From contig CM073331.1 in assembly GCA_037043015.1 (NCBI GenBank), positions 4,671,501 through 4,735,500 of the forward strand: a stretch of DNA of 64,000 bases, given 5' to 3'. Positions 1 to 12,444 of the stretch are shown here, one piece after another (positions within the stretch are counted from its first letter, which is position 1; the number at the start of each line of letters is the position of its first letter). A program made the translations under genes and the position numbers. The DNA is from Bryum argenteum (taxonomy: Eukaryota > Streptophyta > Bryopsida > Bryales > Bryaceae). The notes beneath the pieces are model-generated. The model ran no database searches. It had not been told where the DNA came from and saw nothing but the letters and a program-made list of their open reading frames with translations.

Positions 1-850
<850 letters not shown>

Positions 851-1260
851 TGCTACCACCTACACTTTCGGATCCTTTCGGACGGACAAGCCTGATGTCA
901 CGACAGCGTCGTCATCGCTTCAATGTGATCCCCATCGCACTCGAATTCCTCTTTCGCTGGACACTGGATCCGCCACAGTCTCACCCCTAGACTCATTCAC
1001 ACTAGATCACACAACGCAGATCAATGCAATCATCTCCCGTTTCCCGAAAACACGGTCCCCCCCTCCCTAGATCGATCTCAAACCCTAGGAGCTTCTGAAG
1101 TTTCCCACTCAAACTACAAAAAATCTCGCTCTCATGAGGCTATACTCCTCTCATTCAATGACTTCACAACAAGCTTGAAGCGAGAGGTAAGAGAAGCCAA
1201 TCCCAAGTGCTACTGAAGCTCAAATTCGCAAACTAAGCTCTCGTTCGGCGCGCCGTGAGC
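851..1260 (-). promoter_or_regulatory. 5' leader and promoter region of SnRK1
   Basis: The sequence is GC-richer than the gap beyond it and has no coding support on either strand. A telo-box-like AAACCCTAG sits at 1080-1088, about 230 bp upstream of the ATG; this motif is common near plant housekeeping promoters. The transcription start cannot be placed. Confidence 0.45.
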
Positions 1261-1554
1261 TACCCAACGCGAATACCCACGACAGGACGCTCGTAATGTG
1301 AGCTACTGCACAAATGCGCACCGGCAAATGGGCCAGCCGCGATGAGAAATGGTTGGGGAGCAAGCGAGCAAAGCGAGGGTTGAGGACGGAGGTGAGAGAA
1401 AGAGTTTTCAGTATGATGCGGGCTGCCTCTATAGGGCTACAGGTTGATACCCGTCTGGATTTCCCTGGTATCAACCCTCCCCAGGTGTCGATGCCAGCTC
1501 TGCTTGCGAGCCCATTGGTCAATCAGACTCGGCAGATTCCTCCAGCCATTGAAT

Positions 1555-1613
1555 CATTTCTTTCTCTTTCTCTTTCTCTTTCTCTTTTTCTTTTTCTTTA
1601 TCTTTATTTTTAT
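1555..1613 (+). repeat. CTTT-rich pyrimidine microsatellite
   Basis: About 59 bases of nearly pure T/C with a TTTCTC period, ending in a TTTTTATT tail. Reading frames through it encode only low-complexity Phe/Leu or Lys/Glu and are not genes. Confidence 0.9.
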
Positions 1614-1699
1614 TGGGGGGAGGGGTTGGGTGGAGTTTGGTACCCCCCTCTTTTATTATTACTTGGTTGGTTCTTTGAGTGTCCTTGGAGTTGATGAGT

Positions 1700-4600
1700 A
1701 GCATGATGAGTGTGTCCCCAACTTATGCGCACATTTTGGTTGGTAAATGTGTGTCCTTTTATAGCATTTTGCTATAATGGAGAATAAACTCTCTTATTCT
1801 ATTTTCTCCTCATTGTGAGGAGATATTTGAACATGGATAAATTGTTTTATATACTCATTTACAAAATATGTATAGAAATTGTACTCTACAATGTTTAACA
1901 CAATGTAAAACACATGGTTATACACATAGTCTATACACATGGTTTGTGTTGAAGTATTGATCTAGTTTCTACTTTTCAAACCAAAACTTTCCCAACTTTA
2001 ACCCTTAAACGCCCAAGCAAACCCAGGGGGCTTGATTCCAACAGAGTCTTCCCTGTAGCTCTCACTGTACGCAACTTTTCACTTATATTTAGATGTCAAA
2101 CTGGTCACCTTCTTCTAATGCATTCACAAAGTGAAATTTCACAATTCAAATCACAATTTGTATGAATGATTTTGTGCTTTCAAAGGATTGTGGTAGGTAG
2201 GTTGGGGTTGTACATAACCTTGGAGAAGGTTGCAAGCTCATCATTGATTGGTCCATTTATGATGCCCAAGTTTTAAAAGTGCACTATTCATGGTGCCCAA
2301 GTCCAAAAGATGTTGTGATCCAATTTTGGGCTCCCCATTTCAGTCCCCATGGGCGTTTAACCCTTAAAGGTCCCTTGGGGATAGTATGTACGCTGTCGTA
2401 TAATTAGGATTTGCTACCAACAAGAAACTCTAAACTGGAATCGTAATAGCTCACTAGAACCGCATTAATTCAAATGTCAACTTCTTCTTTGAACTCAAAC
2501 CCATTAAAGGTGTACATTCACTCCAAATACAACCAAAATACACCGTATTCTACTGGTCGCCACGGCACGCTCAGACCTTTAGGGGTTAAGGGTTAAGAAC
2601 TATGATTTCAAAAACAGTGAGGATTCCGAATTTGAGATTTTGCATGCATTTACACATTTAACCCCTAAGTCCCAAGGCATCAAAATCGCCAAGCGCTTCG
2701 AACCACCCTCTTTCTACGCAAGATGATAGTTTTTGACTTATGACGTAATTTCAAGTGTGTAATCCTAAGATCTTGTACCTAACTTGTCCATGTACATGTA
2801 TACTAAATCTTAGCTTCAAATTCCTCACCAACTATGTGATCAAAACATTCAGAGTTGAAAAAAAAAAAAAAATCATTTTGAATGCGAAATGGGTTTACAA
2901 TACTTCTTGAGCCCCAACAAACAATTTCAAGTGCAAATTTGAATTAAGGATCTTCAAATCCTTGTTTCTGAATGAGTAAGGAATATAACTATGTAATTTC
3001 CACCCTTGTAAGACCTATAACATTCAAGGAAACGCTTAATTGTTCACATGGATGTCTATTGGATTTCAAATACATTAGGCTACTCTTTTGACATGAGAAA
3101 AGGCATGTCAAGAATTATTGGATTGAAATTCAGAAGAGCTTGATCATGTCTTAGAACTTAGTTTACATGTACAAAAAAGAAAAAAGAAAAAGTAAACTTT
3201 CAAGTTTTGTGAATTTACTGCAATTTAATTAATTTTGGAGCAGGTTTAAAAAAATATGAGCATATACCACAATTTAGGCAAATTTCAATGATGTTTTCAA
3301 GATTTTACCATGTATATCTCTTATTGTATGTGGAATTTTGAAGCATGAATGGTCTTTTTGGAAGGGTATGGAAAAATCTACAACCTCTTAAGGTTTCAAC
3401 TTCATGGAAGCTAAATGTAGTACACGAAGAGGTTGACCAAAGGCAAAAGGTCCCGATTTGGGCTCTTTTTGACTGTAGAGCTTAAGCTATAGTGACAAAC
3501 GAAACTCAATACTTTTTTCAAAAAAGTAGCTTTAGCAAGCCATTACAGACATCGTAGTGACTTTTCTTTTAACCTAAAAAGTACATTAAAAAGCAAATAG
3601 AGTCTTATACATGTGTATAGAAATATATTAAAGATTGAAAACTAGATTATCATTTACAGTTTATAATCAACAACTATATGTAAGTACTTGATTTTGTTCA
3701 ATGTACTTATTTGAATTTTAATAATCTGTCTACTAGCCTCTAGCTTCCAAAGTTGCAGCAATTCTATTGTGGCATGCTCTCATTCAATGCCATGCAATCC
3801 TCCTCACTAAACTTAGAAGAAACAACCCATATACACTCCTACGATTCTATGATTCCTTTCGAGGTGTAAAAAATTTGTTCAAATGTTGCCTTAAAAGAGC
3901 TCTAAAATGCTCCATTGGATTCAAATCTCGTAAATGAGCAGGCCATTAGAGTTGAAAGACTACCCACATTGGATACAAATTGTAATGCCAAGTTGTAGAC
4001 CAGAAGAAATGTTACAATATAAATTTGTAGACATGCCTATCCATCACACCTTCAAGTTTGTATCAATCTCAAGGTCCAACAAATGTCATACAATCCCAAA
4101 GCATGAAATGTCAACTATTGTGTTTGATTGTTTGTTGGACATGCTGCTGTTAGACACGTTCTTCATCGTCAATCCAATACTGCAAGCTACCATGGGTTTA
4201 TCTTTGTCCCATTCCTAAAGATAATGCATTTTCAATCATGAACCATCCGATTTTCATACCATCAAGCAAACCTCAACCGTGCCAAAAAGAGCTTATTGTG
4301 TTTCACTATAGCAACTAGACCTTCCCATCTCAAAGCACGCCTCACAGTTGCGTAAGACACATTTTACCTAACTCTTTTAGAAATTCTACTCTAAGATGGC
4401 TTTTTGTACAGAAGGTTACACAACGCCGCCTCTCCCTCAAGGTAAAAAGTCTTGGGCGCTCGCCTCGTTGCTTCTCAAGCTCACAAACAATCTGCCTTCT
4501 GTAATGAACAACCCAAGATTGACTCATGCCTATTGCATCTCCATCTTTTCGTGTTGAAACACGAGTTCGAAGTCGTCCAACGCTTGGAGCTTTTGCATTT

Positions 4601-5240
4601 CAGATAATTGAGACATAGAAGCACAACTACATGAATCCTCACCACTATACTATACACTAACGTAAAGCTCTACAGTGCACTAACAATCTCACATAATTGT
4701 GAAGAGATTGGTACACCATTTAGAACTCTATTTCTCTAGCGGCTACTGACAAAATTGAGTACTCTAACCCAGGCCCCTTTTTATCTACGACACCCCATTA
4801 GCCTTTTGAATTGTCTTTTCACACATATTATAAAGACTTCTTGTATTTATGTTTTGCTTACTGATTACTTCTTTAATATGTAATCTCAATCTCCACAAGT
4901 TGCTAGCCAAAATTGGGTTCCTCTCCTAAGAACTGAGTTTTGTTTCCTATTTTAGGTAGTAGATCATACAATTAAAATACCTCAAAAACTAAAAAAAGAC
5001 TACGCCTTGCCTCAAAAAAGGGCAATTCTGAAAGATAATGGATGTTTTGAGGCCACTCACCTTTAGGAATTTAACTAGAGTACCAATATAAATCCATGAC
5101 TCTTTGTATTTCTTCCAAAGAAAATAAGAAGAAGCACACCAAACCCTTATGAGTTAGCGTGAATATAGTAGCCAATCGACCTACCGGCTTGCTTGCTCGT
5201 ATGCTCACATGACATAACAAACAACAGTGGTACAAGATCG
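1700..5240. other. AT-rich intergenic DNA without a supported gene
   Basis: Both strands are stop-dense and frames do not exceed about 95 codons or resemble a known family. The stretch contains one dispersed repeat (2036-2380) and scattered short motifs of the type TTAACCCTTAA, also seen in other gaps of this window. Nothing else is recognisable. Confidence 0.7.
2036..2380 (+). repeat. dispersed repeat family A, copy 1 (inverted relative to copy at 28.4 kb)
   Basis: About 345 bp matches 28244-28578 in reverse complement at roughly 85% by eye, with long identical blocks such as ATTGATTGGTCCATT and CCAAGTCCAAAAGATGTTGT. Two direct sub-repeats around GATGCCCAAGT lie in the middle. There is no coding capacity and no clear terminal repeat. 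Probably a nonautonomous element or fragment; the family is unknown. Confidence 0.8.
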
Positions 5241-5261
5241 ACAAGACTGGCATACTCCAAG

Positions 5262-5479
5262 GATAGATCGAACAAACACTCTAGTCACGCCAGCCTCTAA
5301 ATATGTTGAAGTTTTTTTCTTTTTCTTCTCTCTCTCTTTCCAAAAAATATAAGTTGAACGAACAACCCATCCCACACCTGCCTCCACATAAGTTCCTTCT
5401 TCTATCTCTATCATGAGGTACCCCTTAGAAAGGGACTGGAGTTTCTATCTATCTATCTATCTTCTATCTATCTATCATG
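5262..5479 (+). repeat. tRNA-derived SINE, 3' fragment (copy 1)
   Basis: The body segment around CACTCTAGTCACGCC matches the 3' half of the SINE copies near 8.2, 10 and 11 kb. The end carries CCCCTTAGAAAGGGACTGGAG followed by a TCTA microsatellite tail, as copy 3 does on the other strand. The tRNA-like head is missing, and a pyrimidine-rich insertion interrupts the body. Confidence 0.6.
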
Positions 5480-5929
5480 AGGAGCATTTCCAAACAAAGC
5501 CAGAAAGAAAGAAGAAAAGAAGAAAGATGCCCTTTCTTTCCACAATAGTGCACACCACCAGATAGAACCTTTTCATTATTTTACAATAAATGTTTGGTTG
5601 CTCATCATTTCATTCCTGGGACCCTCTTTACACTTTTTTATTTTTTATTTTTTATTTTTTATTTTTCTTTTTTTATTTTGTTGGGTTAGCTAACCACTTG
5701 GGTTAGTTGAGCATTCACGGGTCCAAAGAGAATGAGAGAGTTTGTTGATGGTCGTGGTACTTTGGGGGTGTGTACCTACCGGTAGGTGTGTGTTGTAAGT
5801 AAAAATGGGTGGTTGCTAGTGAATGAGTTACTGCACCTGCCTTTATGTAACTTAACCCTTAAATGTTGGAGCCAGTCCCACGGAGGGAGGGAGGAGTGTG
5901 TTAGAATCCAAATGAATTTATTTAAATGC

Positions 5930-7010
5930 TTGGTATGGTACTCCCAAGCATTTATTATGTCATGGAGTAACTTATGGTGAGATCCGTGTTTCACTTTCCA
6001 ACTTATGTGGGTGGACCATAAAAGTGTCATTTAGCTTCGCCTTATGTTTCGGGGACATTCTATGGTAAGGTGTCCTATAATGGCGCAATTTTCAGCACAG
6101 AAAATCTACATGAATGTTGCCAGTGCAAGCAATTTTTGTGCATGTGGAAAATTAGTAGAAAACTAGAGCAAGTGGAATCATCATTTTTCGACTCTTCTAC
6201 AGTAAGTAATGAATTTTCAAAGATGGAAATATAGGTGTTCCTAAAATGGTGCCCTAAAGTGACGCCCTATAATCTTTGCAGTGTGTACATGGCACTGTTG
6301 TATGGAGAAGCTATTATGTACGTGACAGTGAAGATTACTAGGGCTCCATTTTCGGCACTGCGCCATTTTTGGCTGCTCTACCATAGGTATAACTTCAAGG
6401 TTTGACCTCGAATCGTCAAAACTACCCTGTATTCTTGCAAGTTGAGAACATTCAATCTTTAATATATATTTTATGTTTGGGTGGTATGGTATGGTACTCC
6501 AAGCATTTTATGTCATGGAGTAACTTATAGTGAGATATGTGTTTCACTTTGCAGCTTATGCGAGTGGACGACAAAGTGTCATTTGCGCCTTATGTTTCGG
6601 GGACATTCTAGGTGTAACTCCAAGGTTTACTTGTACTTTAGAGTGGATATTATGGAGTTGTGTGGAATTTGGGTATGTCTACATCTCTTCGGTCATAGAA
6701 ATGGTCAAAAATGACCTCGAATCGTCAAAACTACCTGTATTCTTGCAAGTTGAAAACATTCAATTTGCAACTCATGCTGAGTGGACCACAAAGTGTCATT
6801 TAGCTTCACTGAATGTGCCTTATGTTTCGGGGACATTCTCGGTGTAACTTCAAGAATGTTTTGTACTAAGAGTGGATATTACATAGTTGTGTGGAATTTG
6901 GGTATGTCTACATCTCTACGTCATATAGGCCTTGAAATGGTCCAAAATGACCTCGAATCGTCAAAACTCTCCTTTGTCCTTCGAAGTTGAGAACATTCAA
7001 TCTTTGATGT
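5930..7010 (+). repeat. degenerate tandem repeat, about 250-300 bp unit, three copies
   Basis: Three units (starting near 5930, 6480 and 6740) share GTGTCATTTAGCTTC-type and CTTATGTTTCGGGGACATTCT blocks. Two also share CATGGAGTAACTTAT. The sequence between units 1 and 2 is unrelated. Short frames through the units repeat the same peptide but have no start, domain or splice support, so this is treated as noncoding. Confidence 0.75.
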
Positions 7011-7019
7011 ATTTTGAAG

Positions 7020-8168
7020 TCTGTAATTGTGTAATCTAGTACGTGACCTCTACCCAAACAAACAAACAAACAAAATAAAATAAAAATAAATAAATTATTA
7101 ATGTAAGTTTGACTTGAAGCATGTCTCTTTCGTGATGAGTTAGCGTTATGTTTAGATAAATTATACATCATATGTCAACTCATGAAACTTGGGGAGGGCG
7201 TTTATCTTACACATGGGGCTACAATTTAAAAACAAGGCTTCTTGGTATCGATAAAATTCTTAGGAAGTTTTCAGAGAGTTTGTTTTTAGAGGGCTTGATT
7301 TCACTTTTTATTTTATTTTTTTAACAATCTCAAATACTAGAGGCCATCAATCGTAAAAGATCTTTCCACCTAAAGACATAATGCTCATAGTAAAACTTGG
7401 TACCCTTTGCCTCCAACTCCCAATTAGTTTTCAAAATCATTGATTGGATGATACCGAAGTACCTAGATGTTTCCTTTTTCCAAAATGTGCACTTCCTTTT
7501 TTGGGGTTGCTAAACAATCATTCATCAACAACAACCATCACAACCACCACACAACCAACCAAAGATTTGGCTTTCCGAACTTCAAGCACACCTAACATAC
7601 TTTGACAACCCAAGAAACAAAGCTTAAAAAATCTCCCTAAAGTGTGTGAGCCCAACCTCAATCAATGGGATTGCAATCAAAAAGTGTGCACATGACTATA
7701 GTGGTGTTAAAAAAAAAGGACCTTTAAGGAACATTCTTTGACGGCATACCCATGCATTGCATAGTACATTTATTAATTTTAAAATATTGATTTATTTCTA
7801 CTATTTGGACGGACCATATGTGGTGTTCTATAAATAAAAGACCCACAAAATATTTGGCCATCCAGATATTCAGAAAAGCCTTTGATCTTTGTTGCATTGC
7901 ATGACTAAAAAAGTCAAAAGTGTCCACACAATCACCGGAATATTGCCACTAATGAATTCCTTGCTGATTCTTGAACATGAAAAGTATGGGGTCGTTTCTT
8001 AATAGGTGCTACAGTTAAAGGAATTATTCCTCAATAGTGTTTATTTATTTTTTTTTTATTTTTTTTTAAATTTTTTTTTTTTTTTTAATTTTAATTTTTT
8101 TTTTTTTTTTAAGTGGAGGTTGGTCTTGTGTATTTGAACCTTCTTTGTTGAGTTACACACGAGTGCAC
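7020..8168. other. AT-rich gap with long A/T tract
   Basis: No gene is visible. A nearly pure T/A tract covers about 8037-8112. The rest is stop-dense single-copy-looking sequence. Confidence 0.7.
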
Positions 8169-8173
8169 TTTAG

Positions 8174-8685
8174 GGTTGGTTTACACTAGAGTGGAGAAGT
8201 CCAGATGTCAAGAAATTAAGAGGAGATTTCAAGACGAAGAAGAGGAACTTCAACCTATTCAGAGGTCGGCGTGAATAGAGTGTTCGTTCGGCCTATCCTT
8301 GCATGTGTGTCCGGAGGTCATCACACCAATGGCGATACTACTAAACTCTTCTGGAGGTGAACATTGTGTTAATTCCTACCTAGCCACTAGCGCCTTAGAG
8401 ATACCCGACATGGTATCCCCCCAAAGGGCTTTGAGGTACCCGTACAACAAGGTCCAAGAACCCCCCTCCATAGTTGGGTGGATTATGGTGGTGAGCACTA
8501 CGCTGGCACGGGGGAATAGAAACCACGACCTTCTCATTAGGGGCGATGAGCCCTTACCACCAAGCCAAGGCTTTTGGTGCCTTGAGGAGATATCTAATTT
8601 AATTGGTTGAAAGCGAGACTCTTGAAATGAAAATGGTGATTGGTTGACCAACCGGTGGCCTTCTTCACCCTAGTGTAAACCGGCC
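8174..8685. mobile_element. 512-bp element with terminal inverted repeats, enclosing a SINE copy
   Basis: The left end GGTTGGTTTACACTAG (8174) pairs with the right end, which in reverse complement reads GGCCGGTTTACACTAG (8685). The match continues as GTGGAGAAG versus GTGAAGAAG. TTTAG lies directly outside both ends (8169-8173 and 8686-8690) and may be a 5-bp target-site duplication. The interior is occupied by a minus-strand SINE copy, so this is either a MITE invaded by a SINE or a composite. The superfamily is not assigned. Confidence 0.65.
8215..8605 (-). mobile_element. tRNA-derived SINE (copy 2), inside the TIR element
   Basis: Reading the minus strand, the head GCCTTGGCTTGGTGGTAAGG resembles a tRNA A box, and a B-box-like segment follows about 35 bases later. 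The body contains CCTCAAAGCCCTTTGGGG and ends with the conserved ATTCACGCCGACCTCTGAAT block. The same order occurs in copies 3 and 4. No TCTA tail is visible in this copy. Confidence 0.7.
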
Positions 8686-8694
8686 TTTAGAAAT

Positions 8695-9415
8695 AGAAGA
8701 AGCATCATTTTGAAATGTTCATTCAACCAGCTTGGAAATACATATAACTAATTTTCCTTCCCATGATAACCTTGGACCAACAAGGATTGTGTTCTATTTG
8801 GTAAAATTAGAAATTGAAATTAATATATTATGTTCACATCAATCGCTATTTGACTCAACTTCTTATTCTTCTCCATTTTTAAAATATTCTTTTTTTCTTT
8901 TTCTTGTGAGAAAATACATTCAAAAATATTTTGTATTTTTATTCAAAGCATAAGTTGTCAGTTTAATATGATATTATTCTATGCTAGTGGCTGCTAAGTG
9001 CTGAACGGAACTCCTTGGCTTTCTTGAGGTGATTGGACTCATGGGATATATATATACTAGAATGTGTAAACAAAGTGTATTTGGTTGGCTAGCTTATTGG
9101 CGATTTCTTGGCTAAATTTTTTAAGTGGGAGGGAGTTTTGAGATTGACAATCAAAACTTTAAGAATAAAAAAAATGGTTAGGTTTGAGAAACTTGTGGTT
9201 GGACCACCACTTTATGAAACATGGAGGCCAAATTGGAATAATCATGTTCTTGAATCTTTCAAGTTTGTATTGGGATGGGCTCAAAGGAATTGCATTGAAT
9301 GGAGAGTAACTCGTTTTTGGAATGTTCGTATGTCGAGTGCACCCAAAAAAGGTTCATTTTTTACTAATAGCATCCTATGTTTCAAGAGTTAACCTATAAA
9401 GGTGAAAGAAAGCTG
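8695..9415. other. AT-rich gap
   Basis: No supported gene. An open frame at 9108-9392 (plus) gives a basic peptide with no recognisable domain and no splice context, and was not accepted. Confidence 0.6.
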
Positions 9416-9419
9416 AAAT

Positions 9420-9800
9420 GGTTTTTTGAGATTTTGGGCAGCCTAGATGAAGGGGTTTAAAGTAATGCTTTTGCTTTTTACAAGGTGCACTTTATACTGC
9501 AAAGTATGTGTGGTAAAATTTACAAAGCCTTTTTTCAATTCTAAAAACTTCATCTAGAAATTTTAGGTCTCAAGTCTGAAAAAGGTAGTTGAAATTTAGA
9601 CTTTTTTGGAATGTTCTTTGGAAAATATGTTTATAACCAAATTATATTTAAGGTTTAAAGTAACCCAATTCAAAAAGTTTGTCATTTTTACAAGGGCAAC
9701 CTCCAAAAATTACAAGAACAATCTTTACAATTTCTAATAATTTCCAAATTAATTCTTACAAAATTTGATAAAATTTAGGATTTTTGAATTTTTACCAATC
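9420..9800 (+). repeat. dispersed AT-rich repeat family B, copy 1
   Basis: Shares an ordered set of blocks with 22080-22420 (same strand) and with 14790-15140 and 41690-41890 (opposite strand). The blocks are: a TTTAGATGAAG segment, GGTAAAATTTRCAAAGCC, then ATTTTTACAAGGGCAACCTCC. Divergence is considerable. There are no terminal repeats or coding frame. Family unknown. Confidence 0.6.
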
Positions 9801-9871
9801 TTTTTTTATCAAAAACTCACAAACTCATGAAGGCACCTATTCCCCATTCATTTTTTTCTTAACCCTAAAAT

Positions 9872-10262
9872 ATCTAGATAGATAGATAGATAGAAACTCC
9901 GGTCCCTTTCTAAGGGGCCGGCGTGAATGAAGTGTCCGTTCGTAATGCTAATATCCCGATGGCCACCGGACAAGGGGAAATTGGAACAATACTACTTCCC
10001 CCTCTCGAGGGTGGACACTATAACTACGCTAGTTTCTAGCCTAGTTACTAATGCCTTGAAGATACTTGACATAGTATCCCCCCAAAGGGCTTTGAGGTAC
10101 CCATACAACAAGGTCCAAAGACCCCCCACAATAGTTGGGTGGACTATAATGGTGAGCACCACGCCGGCATGGGGATTAGAACCCATGACCTCCTCATTGG
10201 GGGCCTAAGCCCTAACCACCAAGCCAAGGCTTGTGGTGCCTCAAAAATATCTAATGTAATGC
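9872..10262 (-). mobile_element. tRNA-derived SINE (copy 3), best preserved
   Basis: On the minus strand the order is: head GCCTTGGCTTGGTGGTTAGG (A-box-like), then GGGTTCTAATCCCC (close to the B-box consensus GGTTCRANYCC), a body with CTCAAAGCCCTTTGGGGGG, the ATTCACGCCGGCCCCTTAG block, and a (TCTA)n tail at 9873-9893. A tRNA head, unrelated body and simple-repeat tail are the hallmarks of a SINE. Target-site duplications were not found by eye. Confidence 0.8.
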
Positions 10263-10737
10263 ATGTTCTAGCATATTGTTGTTTTTAGACCATCTTCTCA
10301 AAAATGGTACGCTTGAAGGTCAAAAATGCGGAATGAGCACTGAAATTTTGGATGAGTGCACCTAGCTTGATTACCTACATGGAATAAAATATGAGCAATA
10401 TGTTTGGAGGAACAATCATCAAGTCTCCATTGGCACCATTTAGACTATGTCTTTCGTGTAAGACCCCAAAAGAAATAAATTCAATCAACTTTGAACGTTA
10501 TGATCTTACAACTAATAAAGATCCAGCAATTGAAATTTTACTTGGTATTAGAGCAAGTAATAAGGTTCAAGATCTTAGGGTTGAAGATACAAAAATGTAA
10601 ATAAAAGTAAATCTTGCCACATCTTCTACGAGGTAGTTAAGAATTGCAGGTTTTGGTTTTGGAGGTCCAAAAAACACATGGGCCTTTAGGGTTAACAAAT
10701 GTGTTCTTGAAATTTTCACATACTGAAAGGTAGCACA

Positions 10738-11035
10738 ACAAGCTTTGGATTGGCGGTTAAGACTCATGGTACCAATGAGGAGATTGAGGTTCTATTCTCC
10801 ATGCTGGTCTGGTGCTTACCACCATAGTCCTCGTTGTATAAGTACCTCAAGGCCCTTTGGAGGTAACCAAGTCATGTATCTCTAAGGCATTAGATTAGAT
10901 AGGAACTAGCATAGTGTTCATTCCAAGAGGAGGTAGCAGTCCCATCATTGGTATTGTGATAGGTCAAATGGATACTCTATTCACGCTAGCCTTAAAATAG
11001 GGTTAGAGCTCTTCTTCTTCTATTCAGATTTGGGC
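10738..11035 (+). mobile_element. tRNA-derived SINE (copy 4), divergent
   Basis: Plus-strand copy beginning GCTTTGGATTGGCGGTTAAG. It has the B-box-like GAGGTTCTATTCTCC, the body block CTCAAGGCCCTTTGGAGG, and the 3' block CTATTCACGCTAGCC. It is more diverged than copies 2 and 3 and lacks a clear tail. It lies only about 500 bp from copy 3 in opposite orientation. Confidence 0.7.
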
Positions 11036-11039
11036 ACAT

Positions 11040-11505
11040 CTACGTCTCTAACTTCTTACATTCACACTAAAATCTACCGTCTATTTCACATGCAATCTTT
11101 TAGGAACTTTGGTAAGGCTCTAAATATATTTCGAGATCGAAATGTACCTATCCCCACAAACATTTGATGTTTTACCAAAATGCACATTCAAACAAACTCC
11201 GATCTACTACGCCCATCTACTTTATAACTACGATTCGCAAATTAAAACCCTAAACCGTTAGCTTCCACATGTTTTAGACTAACCTACACCTAAACCACTG
11301 CAGGAAAATTACAACAAGCTTTGATAGATTCTCTAAATTTAGTTCTTTGATATCACTTCGCAAAAGGCTCCAAAACAAACAAACAAACGCTATCTTCACA
11401 AGGAAAAAGAGTTATGCTCAACTTGATGATATTTCTTTGCAATTTTATCACCTAAGGGTTTGAAAATCCCCAAAATACACAGGAAAAATAGGCAAAGTTG
11501 ACGGA
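11040..11505. other. AT-rich gap
   Basis: No gene or repeat recognised. Confidence 0.5.
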
Positions 11506-11510
11506 TCACT

Positions 11511-11754
11511 ATAAATCATTGCTACAAGCGTTTCTCGGGCGGGAGGGGTAAAGAGCCACTTAAATTTTTCAATGTTTAGGCTTAAAATGCCACAGACTAG
11601 AACCTCAATGCAGATTGGGGCCAACGACCCCATTTTTGAATCTAAAATCATCAAAAACGGTCGTCAGGAGGTCCAAATCCAAAATTCCACGGATTCTGAA
11701 GAAAAAATCCCAATGGCTGATGGGGCTCCGAGAAACGCTGGTAGCACTCATTTA
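11511..11754. repeat. imperfect inverted repeat, about 28-bp arms, 190-bp apart
   Basis: The left arm around GCTACAAGCGTTTCTCGG (11521) pairs with the right arm, whose reverse complement reads GCTACCAGCGTTTCTCGG (ending near 11728). Upstream bases TAAAT also match. It could be a decayed MITE or foldback element. No target-site duplication was seen. Confidence 0.5.
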
Positions 11755-12009
11755 CGGGTGCCCGCCCAAAGTTGACCTTACGACATTTTCACCCGAAAAC
11801 TAGAGGGTCAAAAAAAAAAAAAAAAAGGATCTACTCATTACGCGACAGAGCATGGTACAACACGAAAATTCACTGACCCAAAAGGAAAATCTCACGGTGA
11901 TCCCTCCCATCAACAACAAGATCCCTCCCTTCAGTCGGAAGTCAGTCAGTGATGATTTTCACTCCGGAAGGGGCACATTTCCATAAAGAACATGCACTTC
12001 CCTGCACTT

Positions 12010-12440
12010 TTCGCGTACAATTGCATGGGGCGCAAAAAATAAATAAACCTGCAACGAAAAACATCGCAACTATGGAATGCATCCTGACATGTGGAAATCG
12101 GGGATTCTCCGGTACCTCGAGAGGGGATTGTTTTAGTGTGTACGAGGGAATCTAGTTGCAGTGCTCACATGGTAATCCGTGATGTAAGACACCCATTAAA
12201 GATGTCCTTGCGTAGGTACAATTGCATGAGGTCAAAAATAAATAATAATCGGCAACAAGGACATCCGCGCAATAAAAATGCGACCCTGACATGTGGAAAT
12301 TGGTTCGTCCAATTGTAGTTGCTATGAGAGATTCTCCGGTGGTGGTTGGGGGGGGGGATATGTATGTATGTATGTATGTACGTACCGAGGAGGGAAAGGA
12401 ATCTAGTTGCATGGTAAGACCATTAAGGATGTCATGTTTT
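12010..12440 (+). repeat. segmental tandem duplication, about 220-bp unit, two copies
   Basis: Blocks CCTGACATGTGGAAAT, GATTCTCCGGT, GGAATCTAGTTGCA and CATTAA(A/G)GATGTC occur in the same order in both halves. The second copy also contains a poly-G run and a (GTAT)n microsatellite near 12346-12384. No coding support. Confidence 0.7.
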
Positions 12441-12444
12441 GTGC

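Noticed and set aside
1444-1704. ORFs across the CTTT tract near 1.6 kb
   Set aside because: Low-complexity translation of a microsatellite on both strands.
9108-9392. 94-residue basic peptide
   Set aside because: No similarity recognised, AT-rich context, no splice or promoter signs.
10120-10236. Functional tRNA gene
   Set aside because: The head is tRNA-like, but it does not close a cloverleaf and is fused to a SINE body with a TCTA tail.
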